Shown piece after piece: positions 34,099-46,445 of a stretch of DNA of 64,000 bases. The position numbers and the translations under genes are program-made. Origin of the DNA: Trema orientale (taxonomy: Eukaryota > Streptophyta > Magnoliopsida > Rosales > Cannabaceae). The notes under the pieces are model-generated. The model made no database searches, was not told the origin of the DNA, and worked only from the letters and a program-made list of their open reading frames with translations. The stretch covers positions 259,228-323,227 of the forward strand of contig JXTC01000252.1 in assembly GCA_002914845.1 (NCBI GenBank), in the 5' to 3' direction. How positions within the stretch are numbered: position 1 is the first letter of the stretch; each line of letters starts with the position of its first letter.

Positions 34099-36420
34099 AG
34101 GTGTCAGGTGAGATTGTTTGCAACTTTTGTACATAGAATCAATGGACCATTAATGGGTTATATTATTTTCTTTCCCAAAACACAGTGAAGTGAAACTAGA
34201 ACTCTTGTAGTGTCAACACAACCATCGGAATAAGAGGAAGGGAAATAAAATGTGGTTTCTTTACGATTGGAGTTTTAGACTTGGGGTCTTTTATCAGTGA
34301 GTTCTCATTAGCACAAGAATGGCATATTAAGATTCACATGTTTGTTTTCGATTACCACTGAGGGAAGTACCGTAAGTTAGCAAACAAATTCAAAGAGCTT
34401 GAACTACAAAACAAAACACATTGCTGTTTGGGATTTCACTTGTCCGGGATGTACATGTAGTTTATCAAGTTATATAACAAATGTATAAACAAAAATTATA
34501 AAAAAGAAGGAATAAAGACAATCCTTGACAGGACATTAATTTTTCAGATGTTAGTTTTCTTCTCTCTTTCTCTGATTTTTTTTTTCTTTTTTGGTTGCAA
34601 AAAAATTTCGCTTGCAGGTTTCGTTTTGCTAAGAAGTAGATGCACAAGCTACAACAAAAGCAACTCGGACTAATTATTTGACTAGTCTATTTTGATAGAT
34701 GTAAATCTATTTTGCAATGTGGCAGTTCTAATATATTATGTGCAACGTTTTATTCCTCCTTTTTAAACGTTTAATGTTTATCTGTTATGCTGTTAAACTG
34801 GTTTGCTTGTCTTCTTTTCCCTTGTGGAATCGAACGTTTGGTCATCAACGGTTGTAAACTAGCCAAAAAAAAAAGGAAGAAAAGAAGATTTTCCATGTAT
34901 AGGTTTGTGCTTGTCTGCATCCAAAACTATGGCACTAATTCAGCCTGCACTGATTGATTATCAATGGGGTTTGTTCGGTAATATTTTTATTCTTTTGTCT
35001 TTTGTTATCAGAAATAAAAGATTTGGTGAAGGTTTTCTCAAGAAAATCTTGATAAGATCCTATATCATTTTGCTTTTAAAAGCCAAAAAAAAATTATGGC
35101 CTTAGTATTAAGTCATTTGAAATCAAAAGCAAAATGGCATGGATTTTAGAAAAGAAGAAGAAAGTTCTACGGCATTTTAAAGGGCTATAATAAATCCTCT
35201 GGTGTATTTTTTTTTGGGGAAACAAACGCCCTATAGTAAACGTTAGAAAAAGTTTCTATAAATTTTGACCACGTTCACTAATCAGCAAATGGAATGAGTG
35301 GGGAGAACAAGAAGTAATAACTGTGGAAGTATATGATTCATTTTCATCTGTAAATTGGTACGTTAACACATGAAATGATAAGTCTTTCCTTCCTCATTTT
35401 TTTTTTTTTTTTTTCACTTTCCATTATGGATTAGTAAACATACAAGTAATAAATCTCACATGTACAAGAAAGTGAGCAAGCTCTCTTAGTTACAAGACAA
35501 TTACTTGCGTCCCTCGAGCCAATAGAAGGTTGCTACATCGCCTACTTAGTTAAAACATCCATTTAAACAAACTGGAGTCTCACACTCTGACTATAACTAA
35601 CATAACTGAATTAACCTCCATAAATATATAACTGCTTTAACTAAAAGCTGCCCGTTATTAGAGCAACTCTTGTCATAAAGAGTATGAGATGAAGTAAAAT
35701 TATTGAAATTTTTTCTTAGTCTGAATAATCCTTAATATTCAAGCTTCAGCAAAGAAACTAATATCCAAACAAATCTGTAAGGATTGATCAGTGTGTAACT
35801 ATGGTGCCACTACTTTTATTCTTCATGCGGACGCAATATTGATATTGCAGCGGCAATTTGTAGATGATGTAAGACCTAAATTTCCATCTGCAACAACGAT
35901 AATCAAAATAAATTTAGTGGTCAGCTCGTATAATCATGAATTCATGATCCATGAAACGTATCAGCTGATATCGTAGTTTTAATGGCCTCAAGTTCGTGGT
36001 GGGCTCTTGTAACTGCTATTATTAAGCAAACTGTGAATTTGGCAAGTCGGCTTTCATTAGGGTTCTGTTTGGGACCAACATATTACAAATGTTGGATGTG
36101 GTTCGAGTTTGTATCTCTCTTTGCAAAGCTATTATGACTTTGTTTGTTTGTTTATTTATTGGATTTATCCTTCTCCTGGCTGGTTAAAAATCAGAGCATA
36201 TGCTTCTCAAATAGCATATATAATGTTGGAGAGTTCCTATTCTTGGGACACCTTATTTTATTTTATGATGTCCTAGATCTAAAGGGCTGCCCTGCAGGCC
36301 TTCCTTAGAGCCTGTGGCAGGGAGAAGATTGGGCTAAACCATGGAGTTGGACCTTCTTTGGACTTGATCTTTCAAGTAGGGCTTTCTCTAGAACGTCAAA
36401 TACCCCATTTTAATTTGGGG
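34099..36420. other. 3' flank of KNL2 and spacer
   Basis: This begins with the probable 3'UTR. The small frames at 34905 and 35791 show no known motif and look like chance. No RNA gene is recognised. Confidence 0.4.
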
Positions 36421-36775
36421 AAATTAGAAAAAATACGGTATTTTTGAAAAGAATTGGAAAAATACGGTGCTTTTGTATTTTTCACGGTGCGGTACGATTT
36501 TTATTAGAAAAATACTGTTTTTTAAAAAATATTTATAAAAATACCATTTTTTAAAATAGTAACTAGTTTCTAGTAACCAGTTTCTGTTTATAACTGATAT
36601 ATAATTGATAACCAGTTTCCAGTAACCAGTTTTCAGAAACTGGTAACTAGTAACTATTTTAAAAGTGGTAATTTTCTAAATATTTTTAAAAAAATGATAT
36701 TTCCCTAATTAAAACCGTACGAAAACTGAAAAAACTGTGACTTCCGTATTTTTGTAATTCTTTTCATTTTTTATA
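36421..36775. repeat. Inverted-repeat element with ACCAGTTTC repeats
   Basis: The left part (AAATACGGTATTTTTG, GAATTGG) and the right part (CCGTATTTTTGTAATTC) are roughly inverted. The middle has several copies of TAACCAGTTTC and its complement GAAACTGGTAA, so the whole can fold. Probably a degraded MITE; the ends are not exact. Confidence 0.5.
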
Positions 36776-38160
36776 GGTTTAAGTGTAAGAAACCCTTTTA
36801 ATTTTCACCACGTCAACAGTACGTGGTAGTGTTTCTTATACAATCCTTAGGGCCCGGCCCACTTTTAGGGGTTAAAAAGAGCGAGAGGAAATTAGACCGA
36901 ATACCCCCTTTTTCTTTTAGCATATTACTTTTTTAAAAAATAGTTTTCATTTACAAAAATATGGCCAACATGGGTATTTTTTAAAACAAAAAGAGTTATT
37001 TTTAAAAAATGACATTACTGCTAAAGATAATTTGGTTACTGGTTTCAAAGCCTAAAAAAAAAAAGCACAATGACCAGATTATGCCACATAATTCTTAAAC
37101 AAATTCCACAAATATTCCCACCATTGAATTCTACAAGATAAATTAACACACACCAAAAAAAAAAAAAAATTACAATCTCAGTTCAGAAGTAAGTGTACTG
37201 CATTTTTGATTTTTTTTTTTCTTAAATACATGCTCTAATTTTGTCAATATATATATATATATCCCGAGAAAACCCGGATATTAGTTTTACATAATCTACA
37301 TTAGACTACGTAGAACTTTTTGAGTAACTATAATAAATGGCTGTATTTTACATTTCATTTTCATAAATCCAACATTTTTCAGCTAAATGGTCATTTATAT
37401 AAATTTTTATACAGATATTTTATATTGAGCATGTAAACATGAGTAATATGTATATATATGTATGTGTTTGTGTGCTGACATATTCATTCATTTTGCATTT
37501 GAATCATGATGAAAATGTCCACCTCAATGTTCTGAGAATGTACACATTTTAGATGTCCGGCAATTAATGGGCTACAAATATTTTTTTTGGTTGAATTATT
37601 TATCATTTTTGTTTAATGTTTAGCAGTCATGGTACTATTGCAGGTCATATTGACAAATATCCTCAATAACAAGAAGTGTCGTGAATATTGGGCCTGTTTG
37701 GCATAGCTTCCAAAGATCTTTTGGAGCTCAAAAGTTATTTTTAAGGGTGCTTGAATGAATTGTCAGAAGATCTTTTTTTAATTAGAAGATCTTTTTAATG
37801 AAGTATGGACCCACTAGCTTTTCTAGGAAGATCTTCTGGAGCTTTTATTTCAGGAAGTAAAAGTTATTCCAAAAGGGCCTTTTGTACTGTAAAGACCCAC
37901 ATATTTTAAATGCAATATTTGTCTACTGTTGTGGCCTGTGGGATATTTTGAGTGGTCGTACCTAATATTTTTGTTTTTGATTAAACACGCTTTATACCTT
38001 ATTCCCTACTCTCCAAGGATGATATCGAGGAGGTTTTCACGGAACGCCTCTGCCATTGTTTTCGACGAATCCTCTCTGTTGGACTAATTATCGCCATTGG
38101 TGAGATAATTAGTGTGACTGAAGTTATAAGAAGAAGGAGATTGAAGTTATTAAGATTAGA
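36776..38160. other. Spacer; possible MITE at about 37688-37880
   Basis: AT-rich DNA. GGGCCTGTTTGGCATAGC at 37690 has a hAT-MITE-like start, and AAAGGGCCTTTTGTA near 37875 may be its right end, with GATCTTTTGGAGC / GATCTTCTGGAGC in between. I see no gene. Confidence 0.35.
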
Positions 38161-39344
38161 CTCTAGATTAAGCCAGTTTTCAAAAGGAGAGATGATATTT
38201 ATATAAGTCGGACTCTGAAAGATGATATTTATGTAAATCAGATTCTAAAAGATGATATTTTTGTAAGTTTGATTTAGAAAAATGGTATTTTCAAAATCTG
38301 ATTCAATATTGGGCTGTAAGTCTGATATGGCTGGTAATGGGCTTGGGCCAAATTCAGAAAAGATGATATTTTTATAAACAAATCTAAGAAGTTGATAATT
38401 TGTAAATCTTATTCATAAAGATGGTAATTTTGTAATATGATCAAGTATTGGGCCAAAAGTATGGTATTTCAGAAAGCTGGCCTCGGACCGAGATGACAAA
38501 AGTGGTATTTTTGTAAATATACAGAAATGTTGGTATTTTGAAATATTTTCCAAAAAGGTGATATGCTTGTGTCATTTTGGAATTAAGGCCCATTTAATGT
38601 TTAGTACCCGAATTGGACAAATTATATGTTTAACCTAGTTATTTTGGACACTAGGAACACATTGGCGAGATCTGTTTTGCCAACTGAGACATTGTTGGAA
38701 AAGTGATATCCTAAAGCAAGCTAAATTGGATACTAATTCTCGCCCCATTGGACCCTGAAATGACACACGTAAGTTGCCACAGGCCTTGGTAAGTTAGTTC
38801 CAGTCACTCCCTAGAGGTAAGGGATTGATTACCTGCTTTTTATTAAAAATTGAATTTATTTGGATTATTTATCTATTATAAAAAATTTTGTGAATTAAAT
38901 ATGATTTATTCGATCTTGATACTGTTTTGAGAAAAATGTGACGTTTTAGAATAAAAATGACTACATGGGATATTCGGACTAGTTCATACTGCACGTATCA
39001 TAGGATCACATATGAGCACTAGCTTAGCATCACGGACGTGTACAGGTGGCTATGATCCCACTATCGGTGTAAGTTTGAAACCTGCGATGGGAACCTATTA
39101 GGTAGCTACGACCCCACCTTCGGTAAAAATCCACAAACCTTCACAGGGAACTAACTCCTAGGATACATGATTATGTAGTTCAAGGTAGAGTATTTATTCA
39201 CACGGCGTGAGGATTACTCTGGTCCGTGATGGGGATGAGAGCTCATAAGTTTATGTAATTTATGTCATGTGGTGTATGATTTTTGATGTATGACTTTTGT
39301 TTTTTATATATATATATATGTATGGTTTATATTGCTGGATTTAG

Positions 39345-39345
<1 letters not shown>
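38161..39345. repeat. Degenerate tandem array and LTR-like sequence
   Basis: At 38190-38420, an AAAGATGATATTTTTGTAA-type unit recurs several times with variation. At 39045-39135, a block containing GGTGGCTATGATCCCAC is repeated in altered form as GGTAGCTACGACCCCAC. Longer non-AT-rich stretches around 38640-38830 look like a retrotransposon LTR or leader, but no coding part is present. Tentative. Confidence 0.4.

Positions 39346-39346
<1 letters not shown>

Positions 39347-39407
<61 letters not shown>
39347..39407. repeat. (TA)n microsatellite
   Basis: About 60 bp of uninterrupted TA dinucleotide, followed by TTTTGTACGC. Likely polymorphic. The frame reading through it is not a gene. Confidence 0.95.
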
Positions 39408-39411
<4 letters not shown>

Positions 39412-41557
39412 GTACGCTTATTTATGAATAACTGACCATGCAGGATTCTCAAAAGTACAAATAGTTTTCCAAAAATGGTAATTGATTTCCTAGTGAGCAT
39501 GCGACTATTCATCCCCTTTTTCCCTCCCCTTCCAGGTTTAATTACTGTGATAGACTTTTGGTGGGCCAATGGAGTTACTCGTGTGGTTATTTTATAGTTC
39601 TAGTAATTCTTTCGAGCTCGTACCATCTTATATGTTGGTATCTTCCTAGTTTCCTTCGATTATTAGTACCAAGTTAATTTCAAGACTAAGAATTATCTGT
39701 AACAAAAAAAAAAAAAGATTATTAGTATAACATTTCTCCAAGTTTAACAAATACAATTTCATGCAGGGCTCAATTTTATACATATACATATAAACAAAAT
39801 AATCAAGTACAATCACGATTACCAAGTCCACTAAGTTCTATTAAGTTCCAATTGCTTGTATTATCCCCAACAAAAATATAAAACTAACAATTATACTCGT
39901 GTAGTAATGGAGTTTCATTACACATCCATACAACTTGATCCAATAATTCATAATAAGAACATGTAAATATATATACATACAATTTTGATCGGAAATAAAG
40001 AATTGGTTATGCAGAAATCACAAAAGAAAGGAAATTATTTGAAAGCAATAATTATCAGTGAAATTACCTTTGAAATGATTTACACTGTACAAAAGAAATC
40101 ATAATTTGACCAAGCCCTTTTTGTACTAAAATAATTCGGTAGAGGTCTGTTTCTATAATTATATGTACACACTTATATAATAGAGTTGAAGAGGAAAAAA
40201 TGGTGATGAAAATAAGGAGAGATTGATGGTAGTAAAAGTTGCATCCAATAAACAACATATACTACTCAAAGACCGACATAACTAAAGTCAGTTTGTACAA
40301 TATACGTAATTATATAATTTTTATTTGTATTATAAAATATAAGTAAAATAAGCACACACATAAATAAGGATACAGAAAAAAATAAAAACAAACAAAACTA
40401 ATTCTCAATTGTACAAGATTAAAAAAAATAAAGAAAAAAAAAACACAATTAATAAAATGTCTAAAATTATTACTTCTTATAGAATTACTACTAAACAACT
40501 TATCTAAATACGTATTTTCTAATCAAATAATTTATCAAGTAGTTATGTTTGGAATAGTGAACTTAATACATGTCAGACTTGTACCAATGAGCTTTATTTG
40601 AAGCATTTCACTGAAAAAAAAATTACATAGTAAATATAGATTAATAAAAATAGCCCGTATACTAAAATGAATCCTCACAATTAAATGTACATAAATGAAA
40701 CTAATGTATATAAAAAAAATAATTATGCAATCATGTTATTATTGGCTTTTTAATTATGTGAGGTATTGGATGTTATGAGGAAATTCATGATGTTATATTT
40801 TGGAAACTATAAATAGACTATTAAATATTTTTGAGTGCTTGACCTTTATTATTTATACTCAACGACTATTTTCCAATGGTGAAAATAAAGTTATGGATAA
40901 TTTATAAACTTTTTTAAAGATACCGTTTTTACTACAAGTTGATAGTTTTCCAAAGGATTAAAATACTGAAATTTTTCCTTATTTTATAAAACTAAAATTC
41001 TCAAAATATTTAATATTTAAATTTCTCTTTCTGCCACTGATCTGGAGTTTGGATTGTGACATATACTTTATTTATTTTTTTTCAGAAGTAATTTCAAATT
41101 TATGTTCGTTTAAAGCAATAGCAGCTTGTTGTGTATTAATGAATTAATGTTTTCATGCTAACATTAAGGCTAATATTTAAAAGTGTGAACATTCTATGTG
41201 ACATACATATTAACCAAACATCTCCTACATTGGTTCTATATCTAGTTCTACATAGTGACAAAACTGGTGTAAACTATGCAACACATTGTTTTAGGACGCT
41301 GAGCTAATTATCTGTATTCTTCATACTATATATCTTCAACGTCTACATTATACCGATGTATGATATGTACATCGAAGCTTTGAGAATTATGTTGACACAT
41401 GGCGTTAATTTACTAATTGTATCATTGTTAGGAACATGTTCACTTGTTGGTCTAATTTTGTGTCCTTTAATTTATAAATATGTTCAGATTTTGGTACGTG
41501 GCAGACAAGTTCTACAACGGATGATGCATCCAAAATCTAGACGAATTACAAGATGAG
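39408..41557. other. Gene-free AT-rich spacer
   Basis: No gene, RNA or transposon end that I can support. The 66-codon frame at 41356 is hydrophobic in its first half and basic at the end. It matches no family I know and is probably chance. Confidence 0.4.
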
Positions 41558-41754
41558 ATACTTTATAGTTAATATATATATTTTTTTTAAAAAAGTGGGG
41601 CTTAACTAATGACCACCACTTATTACAAATTAAAGAAAAATGGCACACACACACATACTACCAAGATTTGAACTCCTGACCCCCCAAACACACACAGCCC
41701 TCAAACCTTGGACCAACTGAGCTAACCCAAGTTGGCATACTTTATAGTTAATAT
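41558..41754 (-). mobile_element. tRNA-derived SINE, family S2, with perfect 18 bp TSD
   Basis: The body is 41576-41736. Read on the minus strand, it begins CCAACTTGGGTTAGCTCAGT, a tRNA-like A-box region. It then has GGAGTTCAAATCTTGG, a B-box, about 50 bp later, and ends in A/T-rich sequence. The flanks are ATACTTTATAGTTAATAT on both sides (41558-41575, 41737-41754) with no mismatch. The extra sequence after the B-box and the TSD show it is a retroposed element, not a working tRNA gene. Confidence 0.88.
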
Positions 41755-43130
41755 GTGTCTTCATAATTCAGCAAAATCTGTCTACATCAATAAAAGAGAG
41801 ATTAGATATTAAACATCCAATCAGCTCAAAAGTAATTGAAAAAAAAAAATCTAGAAATCTAAAGAAATAAATTAACGATTTAAAAAAAAATATAACTATA
41901 AATACAGACATTATATATACGAAAATTGATCCCAATGTAAATTAGCCTACTAAATTTAGGATTCTTTTTTTAAAATTTTCTCTATGATTAGATAAATTTT
42001 AATTTGGACGTCAGGCTTTTTTTTTTTTTTTTTGGACGTTAGTTAGCCAGGATACTATGATCTGGTACCATAAGAACCAGGGAAGATTAATGCATATTAT
42101 TTATCAGATTGAAAAGGTACACGGACAGAATATTGGTGTGTACATATTACTACTATATTCAACATTTCTTGTTTGAATGTTCTCCTGCCACATAACATAT
42201 ATTAGAAATACTTGATGAATCCAATGCAATTAGTATTTTTTTTTTTTTGAATACTTTTTTTGCTTATGGAAAGTGCAAATTTTTGTATCATGATATCCAG
42301 AGAAATATAAAATAATCAAGTGTTGGTGTATCACGGTTCGCTCTGGTTAATAATTTCACGTTGTTTATTTCAAATTTCTACGAGTCTTTGTCAAGAAAGA
42401 ACAAGGAAACAACCCCATTCTTCCAAACTATTATTAAATAATAAACCATGATTATTCAACTTGGCGTGCAGATTTCGTTTTAATTAATAAAGTTTATGGT
42501 GAATCTGGTGATAATTTCTTAAAACGACAATATGAGATCCCTAATGTTCTTTTTCTATTTGTACATTTTTTTTTCCTTGTGCTAGTTCATTGGTATTATC
42601 CCCCAGCTTTACCAGATATAGAACATCACATCAAGTAGTGCCATTAATTTGCTACATATATATATATATATATATCATATATAAGTGTTGAAATAAGTCA
42701 TTTCTTACGTGCGCTTTTATGACATTGACCTAAAATTGTTACTATATGATTATAAAAAGGCAGTTGTAGTGTACATATATACTAGCTAGCTAGTATTGAT
42801 TATGTAAATAACTTTTACATGATTGGATTTGGCTTATTAATTACATGTTAATATAAGATTAAAGCGATAGTCATGGCAGCGACGTCCAAAGCCTTGAGAT
42901 AATCCTCTTTTTAATTTAGTCATGATGGGACTTTAGTCCTTAGATATGAAGTCAATCCACACTTGTCGATCTAATATGCTCTTAACTTTCCAAGGGATGA
43001 CGAAGAACACTATAGAGAAACGGCTGTACTATTGACTTTCTCAAGTATTTGCATTAACTTTGGACATCACTAGCAAATTCCCAAGTTCAAAAGATGTATA
43101 CATGCATGTATTTATTTTGTGGATTTTAAG
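41755..43130. other. Gene-free AT-rich spacer
   Basis: Nothing recognised beyond poly-T runs and a (TA)n tract at about 42655-42675. Confidence 0.35.
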
Positions 43131-43567
43131 CACTTAGAGCAACTCTAACGCTGTGGCAAAACGAAGATTTGGTCAAAAATGGAGTAAAGCTGCAACTCCA
43201 ACCGAGCTGCAATTTCTGTGCCAAATCACATTGCAATTACAGTGTTACACTATTTATGGCGTGATACTGTACACATAACACTGATACGCTAGTTTTTTTT
43301 TTTTTTTTTTTTGTCAAACTTCTAAAAATATCCCTATTTTAATATAGAGAATATAGAGAGTTAAGGGGTAAAATAGAGATTTGGGTAAAAATAGAGAAAA
43401 TGATTTTTTTATGTAGAGAATATTCTTTTTGGGATAGAGTATATTAATTTTAGTGTAATAATTAGAGTAGTGGGTTAGATATAAAAAAAAACTACATATA
43501 ATAAAGTTGCCGCATTTTAGAGTATTGATTACTGTAAAATAGAATACCCAATTGGAGATGACCTTAG
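43131..43567. mobile_element. Probable MITE
   Basis: The left end ACTTAGAGCAACTCTAACG and the right end CAATTGGAGATGACCTTAG are imperfect inverted repeats of the 'gagcatctccaa' type common in plant MITEs. The interior is non-coding, with a poly-T run. The superfamily is not determined. Confidence 0.5.
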
Positions 43568-44365
43568 AACAATACTATCTGTTCTTTGTTTTTTGCCATG
43601 TGGGAATTATGGCCGTTGATGTCATAATTCAAAATATATAATTCTGCCAGCAAATCAACACCATTTTTAAATGTAAACTGGGACACAAAGATTGCAAAAT
43701 CATTTCCCCCTATTTTCTTCTTCACCCATTAAAAATTTAGAATCCCACTAAACGTTTGTTCATTTGATCAGCAGTAGTAGTGCCAAAATAGGAAAGAATA
43801 AATATTAAAGAAGGAAAGAGTAAATATGCCTCCTACAAGTATATGACAAATAAGATAGATGGGGCATTAATATATACAATTAGTTGTGGCTAATTGTACA
43901 CTATCTAAAAAATATACCATATTTTAAAAATAAGACTCTTTTTAATCTTGATCTGTAGTGGTTTTGAGTTTCTTTTTTATTTTTTGTCAATTTAATCTAC
44001 CTAGATCTATATCTATGGTGATTTTACATAGATCTTATATTTTAGTTCTTTTATTATGATTATTATTCAAATCTGTATCATTTCTGACTTAAATTAAGAT
44101 AGTATGGATATTAGTATTTACTCTTTAATGGATTTTAGATTCGAAGCAAGAGACACCAATAATTGAGTGAAGGGTCTTAACGAGCCAACCGAAGTAGAGA
44201 GTTCTATTGAAGTGCACAACAACAGTAGTGGCTTGAACTGGAAGTCTACGGAATAAATTGATTTTTTGTTTGCTTTTATAGGTCATAATTTTGAGGATCA
44301 ACGATTTTTAATTAGGGAAAGCATATTTATTGCACATAAAATGAATGAAACCAACAAAACTAACT
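43568..44365. other. Spacer without recognised features
   Basis: AT-rich; no gene, RNA or clear repeat. Confidence 0.35.
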
Positions 44366-44605
44366 AGCACCAATACGACAGGTGTTTTTTTTTAGTTATT
44401 ATTTTACTCTTAAAATTTATCTTACACACCTTTTTTCATGATTAAAAAAATAGAGAGAGAGAGAGAAAAAGTATTAAATATTGTGTATTTATTTATTTTT
44501 TTTTCAACTATTCCAAATATTATAACCGTTAGATGATATGTTCCAACGGAAAAAAAAATAGATGGTTTAAAAGCAAAAAAAAAAAAAAATCCTACTATAT
44601 AGGGC
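44366..44605 (+). mobile_element. Family-A MITE, copy 5 (diverged)
   Basis: The left end AGCACCAATACGACAGG is followed by a poly-T run. The interior has CTATTCCAAATATTATAACCGTTAG, and the right end is CCTACTATATAGGGC. The family layout (T-run, GAGAGAGAGAGAAAAAG block, core, A-run) is recognisable, but the palindromic core is decayed. Confidence 0.5.
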
Positions 44606-45260
44606 TATATATATGGGTATGCTTAGGAATGTTCCAGCACTGAATATATTTCATAGCACAAAGAAGTATATGTCTCTTTGTGAATTTGGATAAAACCTAT
44701 ACAGTTATACAAAACCCTATTTTTGGTGCGCTAAGTTACCTGTTATGATCTTTATTAGAAAAATTGGAAACTGTTAAAATAGAGATTTTATCAACGAGAT
44801 AACTACGATAAGAAATTATGAATGGGGTGCATAAAAGTAAAAAAACAGTAAAGGACACAGAGAATTTTTACATGGTTCAGAAAGATGGCCGACGTCTATG
44901 ATGGTTTCACTATTTGAGAAAGATTACAAGAAATGTTCAGAGTTTCAAGGTAAAAATTCTGAGAAATTTTAGTGTAATGGTAGTACTTGTAATGAAGTTT
45001 CGTGTATATTGAGCTCATTTTATACATATGAAGATAGCTCAGATTCTTCAATTTTATAAATAGGAAACAATACAACAATGATTATAATTTTGGATAACTA
45101 CACAAGAATGGGTAATTGTCTACTTAGTTAACAATTAGGCCTCATATCGATTTTCCAAAAGTGTAGTTACCTAATTCGTTGAAGTTTCTTCTAGACATTT
45201 CTTATTTTCAAATTGCGTATAATATGTCTAATATGCGAGTTGAACTCTCATGGTTAAACT
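44606..45260. other. Spacer with LTR-like fragment
   Basis: The segment around 44850-44930 (GAATTTTTACATGGTTCAG) resembles a Copia LTR tract similar to the one near 15690. No frame of a retroelement protein is present. Confidence 0.3.
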
Positions 45261-45594
45261 TTCTATTTATGATTAATTTTTTTTTAATAAAAAAAAAAGG
45301 AGGAGAGGGTGACCAGCATGGCTACCCTTTCTGGGCGTGACCATAGGAGCTCCAACCCCATTCAAGAATATTTCTCTACGGGTAGGTCACCACCACTGGG
45401 TGGTGGAGTGAGTCATCTGAACAACTAGCGAGAACAGTACCCTGGGGCCTAAGGTAGGGGCACTGGGTTGGCAAGGGTCTCCTTCACATTTAAGACTCCC
45501 AAAGAGAGCCACCCAGGTTCGAACTCACGACTTCCAGTACCCAGAATAATAATACTGCCACTAGACCATATATTTGGTAGTTCTATTTATAATT
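45261..45594 (-). mobile_element. tRNA-derived SINE, family S1, second copy
   Basis: The body is 45275-45580. On the minus strand it starts with CTACCAAATATATGGTCTAGTGGC (A-box TGGTCTAGTGG), then GAGTTCGAACCTGGGTGGC (B-box). It shares with the copy at 20566 the blocks AGTCTTAAATGTGA, GACTCACTCCACC and GGGGTTGGAGCTCCTATGG. The flanks are TTCTATTTATGATT and TTCTATTTATAATT, a 14 bp TSD with one mismatch. This suggests an older insertion than the first copy. Confidence 0.85.
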
Positions 45595-46402
45595 GGTTCT
45601 ATCAATAATGTGAAGTCAGATTAATTTGAGATTGCAGTACAAAAAAACTAATTATTAGAAAGGTGAATTCGATATATTGGCAACTACTTGTGGCTATGGA
45701 CCTATCTCACATGATGAATCTAATCATGATCACAAAATAAGGCACTCACCTTCATTTATATTCGAGGCTGAGAAATGTTAAAACAAAAAAGCAAAGTTAG
45801 CGAGTGAAATGTGAATCACAACCCTTGTACATAGTCTCAAGTACAGTAGCCTTATGGAGGACCTTGTGGTACGTAATGAATCCTCTAATTCATAATTTAC
45901 TTTTTCTCTTTTCTTAGACTCACGGGACACCTTGTGCATGTATTGCCCTCTCTCGAATGCCCAATAAAAAGCTGACATTGACAAGGTTAGACGAGGGACC
46001 CAGCGTCACCAAATTGGCAAATCGACTTCTTATTTTGTTCCCAAGTGGGATTGGAAATCACCACCACTTATTTATTTATTGCTTAGTTCACAGGAAAGAA
46101 ATTGGACACATTAACATATTTTCACTAAATATGTAACGAATATGGGAATCCCCGTTGACTTGAATACATATCGTAATATTGTTTGGGAGCCTCTAGTTTG
46201 TATGGAAATGGCTTCGACAGTGACGGGGCTGATGGTAACTTTTCATGTGTTATTGTGACAAATTTGTATTGGAGATATATATGGTGAGCAACAATGGGGA
46301 GAATTAAGTATGACCCTCAATATGTGAGTGTGATCGATCACAGATATATAGCTAGAAAGATGACAAAGTAAAGTTAGAGATAGAATAGAGGATATGCTTA
46401 AA

Positions 46403-46445
<43 letters not shown>

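Noticed and set aside
41356..41556. Frame of 66 codons with a hydrophobic segment
   Set aside because: Could be a small membrane peptide, but there is no promoter, family or context support in a gene-free AT-rich region.
41640..41735. Possible tRNA gene on the minus strand
   Set aside because: A- and B-box-like motifs are present, but the sequence does not continue as a tRNA, and the flanking 18 bp duplications show a SINE.
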